From: Bdellovibrionaceae bacterium UBA1609 | GTDB taxonomy: Bacteria > Bdellovibrionota > Bdellovibrionia > Bdellovibrionales > UBA1609 | Assembly (NCBI GenBank): GCA_002321895.1 | Contig: DCMZ01000008.1 | Location: 248,001-312,000, forward strand | Length of the DNA stretch: 64,000 bases | Direction of reading: 5' to 3' | Part shown: piece after piece, positions 43,175 through 52,240 of the stretch | Layout of the letters: every line of letters begins with the position of its first letter | How positions within the stretch are numbered: the stretch's first letter is position 1 | The notes under the pieces: model-generated | What the model saw: the letters and a program-made list of their open reading frames with translations, nothing else | What the model was told of the DNA's origin: nothing | Database searches by the model: none | Made by a program: the position numbers and the translations under genes

Positions 43175-43654
43175 ATGTCAAAAGCCATTTATCCTGGAAG
43201 TTTTGATCCGTTAACTAAGGGCCATATCAATGTCATTGAAAGGCTATCTCGAGTCTGTGATGAGCTTGTGGTACTCATCGCAAATTCTCCGAAAAAGAAC
43301 TATTTGTTTTCGGCGGAAGAGCGCCATCAGATGACTCAGCAATGTATGAATCATTTAGAAAATGTCCAAGTGGATGTGTATGACGGGCTGACCGTTGAAT
43401 ATGCAAGTCGAATAAATGCCAATTTGATGATTCGGGGTGTCCGCGGTGCTGCCGATTTGGAATATGAGATGACTATGTCGGCAATCAATAAAAAATTACA
43501 TCCAAATATTGAGACGTTGATTCTACCAGCAACTCCTGAATATAGTTTCGTGGCTTCCCGATTAGTAAAAGAAGTGGCCCACTATAAAGGGGACTTGGGG
43601 GCTCTAGTGCCTCCCGCGGTCGAAGAGGCCCTAAAAAAGAAATACAATTACTAA
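43175..43654 (+). CDS. coaD: Phosphopantetheine adenylyltransferase CoaD
   Basis: A 159-aa CoaD that makes dephospho-CoA from 4'-phosphopantetheine and ATP. The nucleotidyltransferase motif is YPGSFDPLTKGHINVI (TxGH), with MIRGVRGAADLEYEMTM and the SSR-like EYSFVASRLVKEVA characteristic of CoaD. Confidence 0.96.
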   Translation: MSKAIYPGSFDPLTKGHINVIERLSRVCDELVVLIANSPKKNYLFSAEERHQMTQQCMNHLENVQVDVYDGLTVEYASRINANLMIRGVRGAADLEYEMTMSAINKKLHPNIETLILPATPEYSFVASRLVKEVAHYKGDLGALVPPAVEEALKKKYNY

Positions 43655-43677
43655 GCGTTCTACCTAAGGAGACGAAC

Positions 43678-44874
43678 ATGCTATCGCAAAGAGCTAAAGG
43701 ACTTAAGCCTTCTCCCACACTGGCATTGGCCGCAAAGGCGAAAGAGCTAAAGGCGGAAGGTAAAGATGTAATTAGCCTCTCTGTGGGAGAGCCGGATTGG
43801 GATACGTTTGAGTCGGTTAAAAAAGTAGGGATGGACGCCATAGCCAACGGGCAAACAAAGTACGCTCCTTCTAATGGAACACCTGAAATTCGACAGGCCA
43901 TTGCCGATCAATTTAAAAATGATTTTGGGATTGAGTATGCTCCCAGCCAAGTGACGGCAACTGCTGGGGCTAAGTTTATTGTTTTTGCGGCACTACAAAT
44001 GCTAGTGGACTCCGGTGATGAGGTTTTGATTCCTGCTCCCTATTGGGTGAGTTACCCCACCATGGTGGAGTTGGCTGGCGGAATACCCCAAGTGGTGGTG
44101 TGTGATAAAAAGTTAAATTTTAAACTCTCTGCTGAGAAATTAGCGGAAACCATCAGTTCTAAAACTAAAGTGATCATTCTTAACTCGCCTTCTAATCCTA
44201 CGGGTAACATGTATTCCGAGGAAGAGTGGAAGGGCATCGCTCAGGTTTTAAAAGACCACCCTAATACAGTGATTCTGTTGGATGATATCTATAACCGGTT
44301 GGTGTTCAATGAAAGAGGTCTTGCGCCGCACTTTTTGGAGGCAGCTCCTGAATTGAAAGACCGAACTATTGTTATTAATGGAGCTTCTAAGGCCTATTCA
44401 ATGACAGGTTGGCGTTTGGGTTGGGCTTTGGGGCCAGAAAAGCTGATCGCCGCCATGAATAAGTATCAGAGTCAGTCGGTGAGTTGTGCCAGTGGTTTTA
44501 CGTTGGCGGCGGGGAATCATGCTCTTCGACATGGTGATGCTGAGTTGGGAGAAGCGGTAGCTAAGTTAAAGACTCGAAGAGATTTTGTATACGAAGAGCT
44601 TTCCAAAGTGGACGGCCTGGAAGTGGAGCCACCTGAAGGTGCTTTTTATATTTGGCCCAATGTAAGCTCCTTTTTAGGTAAATCCTTTAAAGGTAAGAAG
44701 CTTGAAACCACTCGTGAGATTTGTGCGGCTCTTCTTGAGGATCAAATGGTTGTTACCGTTCCTGGAATCGAGTTTGGCTTAGATGGCTATTTACGAATTT
44801 CCTATGCTCTAGAACAAGATCGCATGCAGGAAGCCATTCAGCGTATCAAAAACTTCCTTTCAGCCATCGACTAG
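43678..44874 (+). CDS. aspB: Class I aspartate aminotransferase
   Basis: A 398-aa PLP enzyme of the fold-type I, subgroup Ib aspartate aminotransferases: SVGEPDWDT near the N-terminus, NSPSNPTGN, the pyridoxal lysine in NGASKAYSMTGWRLGWA, and the C-terminal YLRISYA with the substrate-binding Arg. The start has AAGGAG at good spacing. Substrate (aspartate, possibly prephenate) is by family only. Confidence 0.9.
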   Translation: MLSQRAKGLKPSPTLALAAKAKELKAEGKDVISLSVGEPDWDTFESVKKVGMDAIANGQTKYAPSNGTPEIRQAIADQFKNDFGIEYAPSQVTATAGAKFIVFAALQMLVDSGDEVLIPAPYWVSYPTMVELAGGIPQVVVCDKKLNFKLSAEKLAETISSKTKVIILNSPSNPTGNMYSEEEWKGIAQVLKDHPNTVILLDDIYNRLVFNERGLAPHFLEAAPELKDRTIVINGASKAYSMTGWRLGWALGPEKLIAAMNKYQSQSVSCASGFTLAAGNHALRHGDAELGEAVAKLKTRRDFVYEELSKVDGLEVEPPEGAFYIWPNVSSFLGKSFKGKKLETTREICAALLEDQMVVTVPGIEFGLDGYLRISYALEQDRMQEAIQRIKNFLSAID

Positions 44875-45040
44875 AGGTAATTCTCTTCCCTAACCGAACA
44901 AGGGTTTATGTGGGTCTAAAAGGTGTAGGCCCACAGTCTACTATTGGGCTTTCGTCCAGTTGTTAAAACTAGTCCCTGAGACCCGCCAGTTTAGATGGTA
45001 AGATCTGAATATTACTGGGATTTTTCAAAAGAGGTAAGGA

Positions 45041-46030
45041 ATGACCTGGTTATTGGTTGTTACGCTCATTTTAAATGTAATTTTATTGGCTGCTGTCATC
45101 ATACTTTGGAAAAGAAGTTTTGGAAGTCCAAAGGATGATCCTAGGTTGAGCCGTGGGTTGCAGTTGTTGCAAAGTAAAATCAGTGTGCTTGAAGATCTTT
45201 CGGATCGTACCGATCGACAGGTGAAGCAGCTGATAGATTTGATGGAATCTAAAACAAGACAGATTCAAAAAAAGATCAATCACTCGGATCAACAAATTCA
45301 AAAAATTGATCAGTCTATGCGTAAAAGTTTAGAAGTGGCGAACATCTTTCAAGATAAAATTCCTCACGAGGAAATTATAAAAAGACAAACCTCTGCAAAG
45401 TATATCCAGGCAGCACAACTCGCGCACAAGGGTAAAACAGTGGACGAGATTGTCGACATCGTTGGATTGCCCAAAGGGGAAGTGGAGTTTATATCTAAGG
45501 TGAATCGGAAAGAATTAGTCTTTGATGAAGATCAATTACCGGCATGGGCATCCACTTGGAATGGTGATAAGTCGGATGGATATTTTGATCGATATAGCGT
45601 AGATAAACTCGCGGGTCAGAAAGCCGATTTGGCTTACAAGGAAGCATTTGAGGTGCCACAAGTGGATATGAGTCACCTTGAAAAAATAGGTGTTGAGTTT
45701 AAAGAGTCCTGTCGAGCTGCAGATGAGTCGGAAAAAGAAAGATCGGAAAACTCCCTTCAGAAGGTCAAAGAGAACATAATCTCTCAAGCGGAAAAGGGAG
45801 CTAAATCCATTACCAAGATGCTTAACGAAGCCATTGGAGAGTCCGACGACAAAGTCAGTTTAAAGGCAGAGCCATCGGATCAAGCAGAACCTGTAACTGA
45901 CGCTATAGAGGCGGTGTCCACTCCGCCAAAAGAAGAGACAAGAGAGCCTTTAAAAACCACTGTGGCGCAACCCACTGAGCCTAATATTCGGCCGGTTGAG
46001 TTTCCTGTGATTGATAGCAAGGATATCTAA
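45041..46030 (+). CDS. DUF2802 membrane-anchored protein
   Basis: A 329-aa protein with one N-terminal membrane helix (LLVVTLILNVILLAAVIILW), a coiled coil (LEDLSDRTDRQVKQLIDLMESK), then the helix-turn-helix-like DUF2802 module (AAQLAHKGKTVDEIVDIVGLPKGEVEFI), and a long P/E/S-rich C-terminus. DUF2802 proteins occur beside flagellar or chemotaxis genes; function unknown. The ATG has AGGTAAGGA upstream. The stop abuts the ATG of the next gene. Confidence 0.75.
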   Translation: MTWLLVVTLILNVILLAAVIILWKRSFGSPKDDPRLSRGLQLLQSKISVLEDLSDRTDRQVKQLIDLMESKTRQIQKKINHSDQQIQKIDQSMRKSLEVANIFQDKIPHEEIIKRQTSAKYIQAAQLAHKGKTVDEIVDIVGLPKGEVEFISKVNRKELVFDEDQLPAWASTWNGDKSDGYFDRYSVDKLAGQKADLAYKEAFEVPQVDMSHLEKIGVEFKESCRAADESEKERSENSLQKVKENIISQAEKGAKSITKMLNEAIGESDDKVSLKAEPSDQAEPVTDAIEAVSTPPKEETREPLKTTVAQPTEPNIRPVEFPVIDSKDI

Positions 46031-46270
46031 ATGTCTTTTACTCTGCGAAATGCCAGAGTGGGGGATGTGTTTACAGCGACGGTTACAGAAGTTGTGAGTC
46101 CAAATGAAATGATCGTTAGCTTTGACGGTACCTTGCTTCGCGTGGTGGATAGAACCAGTCGATTGGCAAAACTCAATGCAAAAGTTCAACTGATAGTTGT
46201 AAGAGTGAAGCCGCTTTCATTTAAGTTAGCCAATAGATCTAAAGACGGTCGATTCTCAGTCACTGTTTAG
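46031..46270 (+). CDS. Small FliK-like OB/beta domain protein
   Basis: A 79-aa, mostly beta protein (VGDVFTATVTEVVSPNEMIVSFDGTLLRVVDRTSR, VQLIVVRVKPLSFKL) that resembles the small beta-barrel found near the N-terminus of hook-length control (FliK) proteins. It starts directly after the DUF2802 stop, so the two are coupled. A stand-alone version is unusual. Assignment by pattern only. Confidence 0.5.
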   Translation: MSFTLRNARVGDVFTATVTEVVSPNEMIVSFDGTLLRVVDRTSRLAKLNAKVQLIVVRVKPLSFKLANRSKDGRFSVTV

Positions 46271-46282
46271 AGAATATATAAA

Positions 46283-46783
46283 TTAACGAGCACTTTCTTG
46301 AATAAACCGAGTCATGTAGTAGCGGACCAGGTAATCCAGATTCACTGCGTGGCCTTTGTACTTCCATACTAATTGGCCATAAGCGCCCCAGCTGGCGTTG
46401 AGTACATCTTCTCCGACGGTTTCGCCTTGGCTGTTTTGTTGAGTGGATGGGATGTAGGAGTCCGCCACAGTGGTGAAGCGAATAATCACTTCTCCGGCGC
46501 GCTTGGCGGAAAAGATTAACTTTAATCCATTACGAAAAAGCATAAAGTCGGCGATGGTGTTGGAGATACCGTAAATTTTAATTTGTCCAAGAGTGGAGCC
46601 CTTCATTTCATTGAAGGCGGAGGTGACTTCCATAAATCCACTTTTTAAATCTTGGAGGTAATCGATGGTTTCTTCTTGAAGGATCTTTTTAGCGTCGAAT
46701 CCGCGATTCATATCGATCATTCCGGACTCTTCCATTTTTTGTTCCGAAAGAACCAAATCCTTGATCCATCCTAGCTTGTCCAT
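46283..46783 (-). CDS. Hypothetical cytoplasmic protein
   Basis: A ~166-aa protein without signal peptide; helical N-terminal half (AKKILQEETIDYLQDLKSGFMEV) and beta-rich C-terminal half (GLKLIFSAKRAGEVIIRFTTV, YGQLVWKYKGHAVNLDYLVRYYMTRFI). The ATG at 46783 follows TTTTGGGGGG; the frame extends to 46813 without a ribosome site. Convergent with the FliK-like gene. Family unknown to me. Confidence 0.5.
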   Translation of the reverse strand: MDKLGWIKDLVLSEQKMEESGMIDMNRGFDAKKILQEETIDYLQDLKSGFMEVTSAFNEMKGSTLGQIKIYGISNTIADFMLFRNGLKLIFSAKRAGEVIIRFTTVADSYIPSTQQNSQGETVGEDVLNASWGAYGQLVWKYKGHAVNLDYLVRYYMTRFIQESAR

Positions 46784-47013
46784 ATTACCCCCCAAAACAG
46801 AACCCATAGACAAAAGTGTCGATGCAACACATCATCTTTATCTTTTCGCGACCTACCTATGATGTCAATTTTTTTACCATGAGATTGCCTTTTTTTGGGG
46901 CTAAACAGGGGAAAAACACCGTTTTGACATTAAGTGCTATTGTCCTCTCCGAAGACACACATTAGACTTATAAGTCGTTGAATTTAAATAATTAACCTTT
47001 GAAGGGATTAACA

Positions 47014-47514
47014 ATGAATCGAACATTTGTAACAGGATTAATTTCTCTAGCATTTCTTGCCTTAGCGGCTTGTGGTTCCAGTGAAAAGAAAGTGGAAGTG
47101 GGTGATGTTGAGTCTGATGGCAGCGTTGTTGCGAAGGACATCAACTTTGATCCATTGGGAAGTGATAGCGGAAATATCTCCGGTCTTAGCACTGTGAACT
47201 TTCCCTATGACAGTTCCACTCTAGGATCTGCGGCACGATCAGCTTTGACTGAAAACGCAAAGTGGATCAACGCAAACTCTGGTGTAACGATTCAGATCGA
47301 AGGTCACTGTGACTCTCGTGGTTCTGTTGAGTACAACTTAGCACTTGGTGAGCGTAGAGCTAAATCTGTGAAGAACTTTTTAGTGGGCCAGGGTGTTCCA
47401 GCTAACCGATTAACAATTATCAGCTATGGAAAAGAAAAGCCCATTGCTCAAGGTGATACTGAGTCAGTTTACGCGCAAAACCGTAGAGCTAACTTCGTTC
47501 CCCTTCCTAACTAA
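47014..47514 (+). CDS. pal: Peptidoglycan-associated lipoprotein Pal
   Basis: A 166-aa Pal: signal peptide with lipobox LAAC (MNRTFVTGLISLAFLALAACGSS) and an OmpA-C domain: VNFPYDSSTL, IEGHCDSRGSVEYNLALGERRAKSVKNFL, ISYGKEKP, NRRANF. It tethers the outer membrane to peptidoglycan as part of Tol-Pal. An upstream TTG at 46999 is in frame; the ATG at 47014 after GAAGGGA is preferred. Followed by two genes typical of the pal region. Confidence 0.93.
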   Translation: MNRTFVTGLISLAFLALAACGSSEKKVEVGDVESDGSVVAKDINFDPLGSDSGNISGLSTVNFPYDSSTLGSAARSALTENAKWINANSGVTIQIEGHCDSRGSVEYNLALGERRAKSVKNFLVGQGVPANRLTIISYGKEKPIAQGDTESVYAQNRRANFVPLPN

Positions 47515-47526
47515 TTTAGGTGAATC

Positions 47527-47829
47527 GTGATTAGAAGGTGGAGTATAGCCGTCCTATTTGTATTGACTGCCGGATGCGCAGGATCTCCACCTTTTGAAAC
47601 TTACAGTATTGCTCAGGTGGCACTCGATGCCGCCCGTCGAGCCGACGCCAGTCAATATTCTCCAGGAAATTGGGCCAAAGCGGATGAAGCTTTTAATCGT
47701 GGTGAAATAGCTTATCGAGATCGAGACTTCGGAAGTGCAACTGAGTATTTTCAGAGAGCCACCATTTTTGCGGAGAAGGCTGAGAACATTTCTCGTATTA
47801 AGAAATTCCAATCAGGAGGAGTGCAGTGA
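47527..47829 (+). CDS. DUF4398-like small lipoprotein
   Basis: A 100-aa lipoprotein (MIRRWSIAVLFVLTAGCAG, lipobox TAGC) with a TPR-like helical pair (AQVALDAARRADASQYSPGNWAKADEAF, YFQRATIFAEKAENI), as in DUF4398 proteins that often sit next to OmpA-family genes. Start GTG at 47527. Its TGA stop overlaps the ATG of the CpoB-like gene. Confidence 0.65.
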   Translation: MIRRWSIAVLFVLTAGCAGSPPFETYSIAQVALDAARRADASQYSPGNWAKADEAFNRGEIAYRDRDFGSATEYFQRATIFAEKAENISRIKKFQSGGVQ

Positions 47830-48497
47830 TGAGTCCATGGACAAAGTCTTTTGTTGTGATCCTTCTTTTTCTTTTATCTGCAGGCTGTTTAAGAACCAGA
47901 GCAGACATCCAAGCCGAAGACTCTAAGATGCAAGAGCTGCAACAGGAGAAGGCCACATTGACTCTTCAATTGCAAGAAATGCAAGAGGATATGAGAGGGA
48001 TGATCGGTCGGATCGATGGTCTGGAAACTCAATTGCAAGACCAGCAGTCAAAAGAGCAGGAAGAGACCAAAGAAGCCGATAAGTTCAAATTGTTTGAAGA
48101 GGCTTTGTTGAGTATCGAAAAGCAATTGCGTGAGATTAAAGAAGAGGTCAAGAAGGTCCAAGAAGACATTCAAAACAACAAAAAAGCCATCGAGAAGAAT
48201 CGGTTGGCGAAAGCGAAAAAAGCCAAAGAAAAGATTCCCAAGGGCAACTATGCCCGTGGGAGCTACTATTACAGTAAGAAGGACTGGCGAAAGGCCATTG
48301 GTGGCTTTCGTGAGTACCGCAAATTAAATCCCAATGGGCGTCGTTATTTAGATGCCACATTTAAAATCGGCGTGGCCTTTCACGAGCTCGGTATGAGCAC
48401 TGAAGCAAAGGTGTTCTACGACGAAGTCATTGCAAAAAGCCCAAAAAGTAAAGAGGCCAAAAAAGCACGAATTCGCTTGCAAGCGCTCTCAAAATAG
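47829..48497 (+). CDS. CpoB/YbgF-like lipoprotein with coiled coil and TPR
   Basis: A ~222-aa protein with lipobox LSAGC (MSPWTKSFVVILLFLLSAGCL), a long coiled coil (residues ~30-130, QELQQEKATLTLQLQEMQEDMRG and KQLREIKEEVKKVQEDIQ) and C-terminal TPRs (ARGSYYYSKKDWRKAIGGF, AFHELGMSTEAKVFYDEVIAKSPKS) as in CpoB (YbgF) of the Tol-Pal system. CpoB is normally periplasmic without lipid, so the lipobox is a difference. It overlaps the previous stop by one base. Confidence 0.78.
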   Translation: MSPWTKSFVVILLFLLSAGCLRTRADIQAEDSKMQELQQEKATLTLQLQEMQEDMRGMIGRIDGLETQLQDQQSKEQEETKEADKFKLFEEALLSIEKQLREIKEEVKKVQEDIQNNKKAIEKNRLAKAKKAKEKIPKGNYARGSYYYSKKDWRKAIGGFREYRKLNPNGRRYLDATFKIGVAFHELGMSTEAKVFYDEVIAKSPKSKEAKKARIRLQALSK

Positions 48498-48513
48498 ATA
48501 ATTACATTGAATT

Positions 48514-49578
48514 ATGCATAGAGTTATTTCCAGAGTCCTAGCCATAGAGACCAGCTGTGATGATACTTCCGTAGCCGTTGTAGAGGCGGGTGGTCGGGTC
48601 GTCCATGTGTTGTCTGCCAATCAAGACCGTAAGCACCGTGTGTTTGGCGGAGTGGTGCCTGAGATCGCAGGCAGAACGCATATAGAAATGATGATTCCTT
48701 TGATTGAGGAGTGTTTGCAGCTCTCAGGAATGGGTTGGGCGGACATAGATGGCATTGCTGTAACAAACAGACCCGGATTGGTGGGATCACTTATCGTCGG
48801 CGTGGTGACAGCGAAGAGTTTAAGTTTAGCTTTAAATAAACCATTGATTGGGGTGAATCACCTTGAGGCTCATTTACTCGCGCCGTTTTTAAAAGATGAG
48901 ACCTACCAGCCACCCGCGGACTTCACCTATCCCTTTATAGCTTTAGCTATATCGGGGGGACACACCCACCTGTATCATGTGACTGGGTTGGGTGAATATA
49001 AGATCTTAGGCATGACTCGTGATGATGCTGCTGGTGAGGCTTTTGATAAGTTTGCAAAGTTGGCTGGCCTTGGGTTTCCGGGTGGGGTGCGCGTGGACAA
49101 GACGGCGCAAGACTCCGGTGATCCGATGAAGTATGATTTTCCGCGGGCGTTAATTCACGAACCCAATTATGACTTTAGTTTTTCCGGTTTAAAAGCGAGT
49201 GCGCAGCGATTGCTGCAGTCCATGGAAAAAGAAGAGATCAAAAAAGAGCTTCCTGATCTTTGTGCGAGTTTTCAAGAAGCCATAGTGGACGTTTTAATTA
49301 AAAAATCTGAGCGGGCATTAAAAGAACTCAATTTAGATAAAGTGGTATTTACTGGTGGTGTGAGTGCGAACTCTCGATTGCGACAAAGAGTAGAACAGTG
49401 GGCGGGTAAAAAAGGATTTCAAGCGGTCATCCCACCCATCCGATATTGCACAGACAATGCGGCAATGGTGGGCTATGTGGGCATTGAAAGATTGATCGCA
49501 GGAGAGTCCGACGATCAAAGCTTAGCCCCTTCACCGCGGGTGTATGAAAAGGATTTTCAAATTGGCACTGACTCCTAG
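48514..49578 (+). CDS. tsaD: tRNA t6A transferase subunit TsaD
   Basis: A 354-aa TsaD/Kae1 that transfers threonylcarbamoyl to A37 of tRNAs. Conserved blocks: VLAIETSCDDTSVAVV, VPEIAGRTHIEMM, the metal motif NHLEAHLLAPF, ALAISGGHTHLYHV, and the C-terminal FTGGVSANSRLRQR and DNAAMVGYVG. No strong ribosome site precedes the ATG at 48514. It overlaps rsmA by 35 bp. Confidence 0.95.
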   Translation: MHRVISRVLAIETSCDDTSVAVVEAGGRVVHVLSANQDRKHRVFGGVVPEIAGRTHIEMMIPLIEECLQLSGMGWADIDGIAVTNRPGLVGSLIVGVVTAKSLSLALNKPLIGVNHLEAHLLAPFLKDETYQPPADFTYPFIALAISGGHTHLYHVTGLGEYKILGMTRDDAAGEAFDKFAKLAGLGFPGGVRVDKTAQDSGDPMKYDFPRALIHEPNYDFSFSGLKASAQRLLQSMEKEEIKKELPDLCASFQEAIVDVLIKKSERALKELNLDKVVFTGGVSANSRLRQRVEQWAGKKGFQAVIPPIRYCTDNAAMVGYVGIERLIAGESDDQSLAPSPRVYEKDFQIGTDS

Positions 49579-50392
49579 GGAAAAATACAAACAGCGTTTG
49601 CAGGAGTTGCAAGCCAGTCCAAAGCGGTCTTTGGGTCAGAACTTTCTCATCGAGATGGTTGTGATTGAGCGGATCATCGAAGCGGCGGGGCAGTTTTCCG
49701 TAAACAACCTTATAGAGATTGGTCCTGGCTTGGGAGCGCTGACAGAGTCTTTAGATGAAATGGCTGACGACTTGACGCTCATTGAACTGGACAAAGAGTT
49801 TAGTGAGATGTGGCGCCAGCAGGGCATGAATTTAATTGAGAAGGATGCTTTACGTTTGGACTGGGAGGAGCTGGTTGGGGGAAAGGAAACCCTGCTTGTA
49901 AGCAATCTGCCGTATCAGATTTCCTCCAGCATAGTGATGGATCGCAGTGTGGGGCCGGATTCTATTTTGGGGTGTGTGTTCATGTTCCAAAAAGAGGTGG
50001 CCGAGCGAATTATGGCTCCTCAAGGGTCAAAGCAATATGGATTGCTGTCTGTTATGGCGCAGAGCTTTTGGGATATTCATAAGGTGGTGGATGCGGGACC
50101 GGGGTGTTTTTATCCGGCGCCTAAGGTGTCTAGCCGGGTGCTGTCTTTTCGGAGAAAAAAGCCTGAGGCGTATTTGGAAACCCAGTCTCAGAGAAAATCT
50201 TTTTTAAAATACCTGAAGGCGGGCTTTGCCCAGCGTAGAAAGTTTTTGATAAAAAACCTTTTAGCCTTGGGAATTGACCGACCCACCCTTGAAAAAGAGT
50301 TCAAGGTGCTAGATATTGATGTGAAGGCGCGCGCCGAAGAACTGAGCGTGAGCCAGTGGCAGCAGCTGTTTTATCAATTGTTAGGGTCTTGA
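49544..50392 (+). CDS. rsmA: 16S rRNA dimethyladenosine transferase RsmA (KsgA)
   Basis: A 282-aa KsgA: SLGQNFLIE at the N-terminus, LIEIGPGLGALTESL (SAM motif I), LIELDKEF, the catalytic NLPYQISS, FMFQKEVAERI and FYPAPKVSSRVLSF. It dimethylates A1518/A1519 of 16S rRNA. The start lies within tsaD; ATG 49544 gives the full N-terminus. Confidence 0.95.
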   Translation: MKRIFKLALTPREKYKQRLQELQASPKRSLGQNFLIEMVVIERIIEAAGQFSVNNLIEIGPGLGALTESLDEMADDLTLIELDKEFSEMWRQQGMNLIEKDALRLDWEELVGGKETLLVSNLPYQISSSIVMDRSVGPDSILGCVFMFQKEVAERIMAPQGSKQYGLLSVMAQSFWDIHKVVDAGPGCFYPAPKVSSRVLSFRRKKPEAYLETQSQRKSFLKYLKAGFAQRRKFLIKNLLALGIDRPTLEKEFKVLDIDVKARAEELSVSQWQQLFYQLLGS

Positions 50393-50394
50393 TC

Positions 50395-50847
50395 GTGGGA
50401 ATTAAAATCATTGCAGACAATAGAAAAGCAAGACATGATTTTTCGGTGATTGATACTTATGAGGCTGGCTTGGAGTTGTGGGGGAGTGAAGTGAAGTCCC
50501 TGCGTGATGGGCAGTGCAACCTCAAGGATTCCTATATATCTTTTAGAAACAACGAGGCCTTTTTGCAAAGTGCTCATATTGCTATTTATAACCCGAGCTC
50601 TTACAACAACCATGAGCCGGAACGATTGAGAAAGCTTTTACTTCACCGGCACGAGTTGGATCGTCTCTCCGCACAGATGCGAGAGAAGGGGTACTCGTTA
50701 ATTCCCCTGAAGTTGTATTTTAAAAAAGGTAAGGTGAAGCTGGAGATCGCGTTGGCCAAAGGTAAAACCAAAGGTGATAAGCGCCAGTCCATCAAATCCA
50801 AAGATGCTAAACGCCAATTAGACCAAGCCAAACGCCGCTCCCGTTAG
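50395..50847 (+). CDS. smpB: SsrA-binding protein SmpB
   Basis: A 150-aa SmpB, partner of tmRNA in trans-translation. GTG at 50395 gives the standard N-terminus MGIKIIADNRKARHDFSVIDTYEAG; ELWGSEVKSLRDGQCNLKDSYISF and the basic C-terminus are typical. In-frame upstream codons (to 50356) overlap rsmA. Starts 2 bp after the rsmA stop. The tmRNA gene itself is not in the window. Confidence 0.95.
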   Translation: MGIKIIADNRKARHDFSVIDTYEAGLELWGSEVKSLRDGQCNLKDSYISFRNNEAFLQSAHIAIYNPSSYNNHEPERLRKLLLHRHELDRLSAQMREKGYSLIPLKLYFKKGKVKLEIALAKGKTKGDKRQSIKSKDAKRQLDQAKRRSR

Positions 50848-50868
50848 GTTAAGTGCCAGGCACCTAAC
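50843..50868. repeat. GTGCCAGGCAC palindrome at smpB stop
   Basis: GTTAGG...CCTAAC enclose GTGCC-A-GGCAC; the element contains the smpB stop codon (50845-50847). Related palindromes occur at 12590-12666 and 52217-52240. No T-run follows, so termination is uncertain. Confidence 0.55.
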
Positions 50869-50874
50869 TAAACT

Positions 50875-52047
50875 CTACTCCACATAAACATCGATATTTT
50901 CAAGCAGATCATTGGCATTACAAACCATTTTAGGCCAGTAGTTAAAATACTTGTTTCGAAGAAACTTTTTAAATCGAAATAGGTCGAAGCTGGGGCCGGA
51001 TGTATCTATGAGTAACTGGGGAATCTCTGAGCGGAGAAAGTGGTATTCTGGGGCAAGGGTCGCAGCCTCTGCTAAACATTTAAGGTTCATCATGGTTACA
51101 TGTACAATAAGATCTTTATTAGTGATGTTTGAAGGTAGTCCATAGGCTTGTTTAATGGAGTCAGCAGAGTATACATGAAAGTAGTCCGAGGAGAAATGGT
51201 AATGATCTATGGCAATTTTTTTTAAGTGGGGCATAGCGGTGAACAAACTTTTAAAAGCCTCCTTACCAATTTGAGAATAGAGCTCTTCCGCTTTATCTAA
51301 GGACTGGATAGCGTCTAAAAAGGTTTGAATAATTTGGGGGTCATCTAAATCCATTCGGACATAGTGCCTTGTTTGCCAGGGAATAAAGGGCAAACGAGCT
51401 GGGTCAATATGTTGAACAATTGAGGAGTATTCTTTAACTACGACCAACTGTCGGTTCGGGTAGTGAATCTGTATTGGTGTTTTTTCAGTTTTCAACTCAA
51501 TGGATTCGCCGATCTTAGGGATTTGATTGAGTTTTATAGGAGAGTGCTCAACGAGTTGATCTGCCACTGAGATGGTATGAGTTTCTTTTTTTATCTCAAA
51601 ATCTATTGTTTTATAGGATATGAAGTGGCCATTTTTAAATTGAATTATATTGCTGCTATCGGTTTGGTACTCTTTGCGAAGCTCCATACTGGAGTTCACC
51701 CAAAGGATTTCATCTCCCCAAGCACGGATATACCGGCTAGCGGTCTTCAACAGCGAGGCCTGCACGTCAGGGCTGGCTTCTCCATCAAGAGCTTTGTGTA
51801 AATTTGTTTGGGCAATAACATCTTCTTCTAGTTCTTTCGATTGAGACCCTGTGGTTTTCATGTCCTCTAGTTGTAGTTGCAGTTTTTTCAGGGAGTCTTT
51901 GCTATAGTAGGGGACTTCTATCCAGTATCCGTCCAAAGCGATATTTTCTTTTTGATTATCGAGCAATGTTTTCTTTGAACTTGAGGGTTTACACCCAAGT
52001 AGGCTTGTCACTACTACTAGTGAAAGAGCGATCCATTTTAAATGCAT
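50875..52047 (-). CDS. Hypothetical lipoprotein
   Basis: A 390-aa lipoprotein: signal MHLKWIALSLVVVTSLLGCKP with lipobox SLLGC. The mature chain is mixed alpha/beta with no motif I recognise; one notable segment is HYHFSSDYFHVY (aromatic/His rich). The ATG has AAAGGAATT upstream. It is separated from smpB (convergent) by a palindromic repeat and from the next minus-strand gene by 190 bp with another copy. Confidence 0.6.
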   Translation of the reverse strand: MHLKWIALSLVVVTSLLGCKPSSSKKTLLDNQKENIALDGYWIEVPYYSKDSLKKLQLQLEDMKTTGSQSKELEEDVIAQTNLHKALDGEASPDVQASLLKTASRYIRAWGDEILWVNSSMELRKEYQTDSSNIIQFKNGHFISYKTIDFEIKKETHTISVADQLVEHSPIKLNQIPKIGESIELKTEKTPIQIHYPNRQLVVVKEYSSIVQHIDPARLPFIPWQTRHYVRMDLDDPQIIQTFLDAIQSLDKAEELYSQIGKEAFKSLFTAMPHLKKIAIDHYHFSSDYFHVYSADSIKQAYGLPSNITNKDLIVHVTMMNLKCLAEAATLAPEYHFLRSEIPQLLIDTSGPSFDLFRFKKFLRNKYFNYWPKMVCNANDLLENIDVYVE

Positions 52048-52216
52048 ATCAATTCCTTTAAAAGCGGCTCTGTCGGAGAGGGGAGATTCTGCGCCAGCTT
52101 ATTCCATTATTTTTTAAACGCAGGCACAATAGCACGCTCAATAAATGGATAGGGATTAAATGGAACTTTTGAAAATATATAAAGAACTGTCTACTAGTTT
52201 TACACTCAAGGGGATC

Positions 52217-52240
52217 CTAGGTAACTTCCTGGCACCTAAT
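52217..52240. repeat. CTAGGT...TGGCACCTAAT palindrome at a stop codon
   Basis: TAGGT and ACCTA arms flank AACTTCCTGGC. It overlaps the stop codon of the metallopeptidase-like gene (52236-52238), just as the copy at 50843 overlaps the smpB stop. The rest of 52048-52235 holds nothing convincing. Confidence 0.4.
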
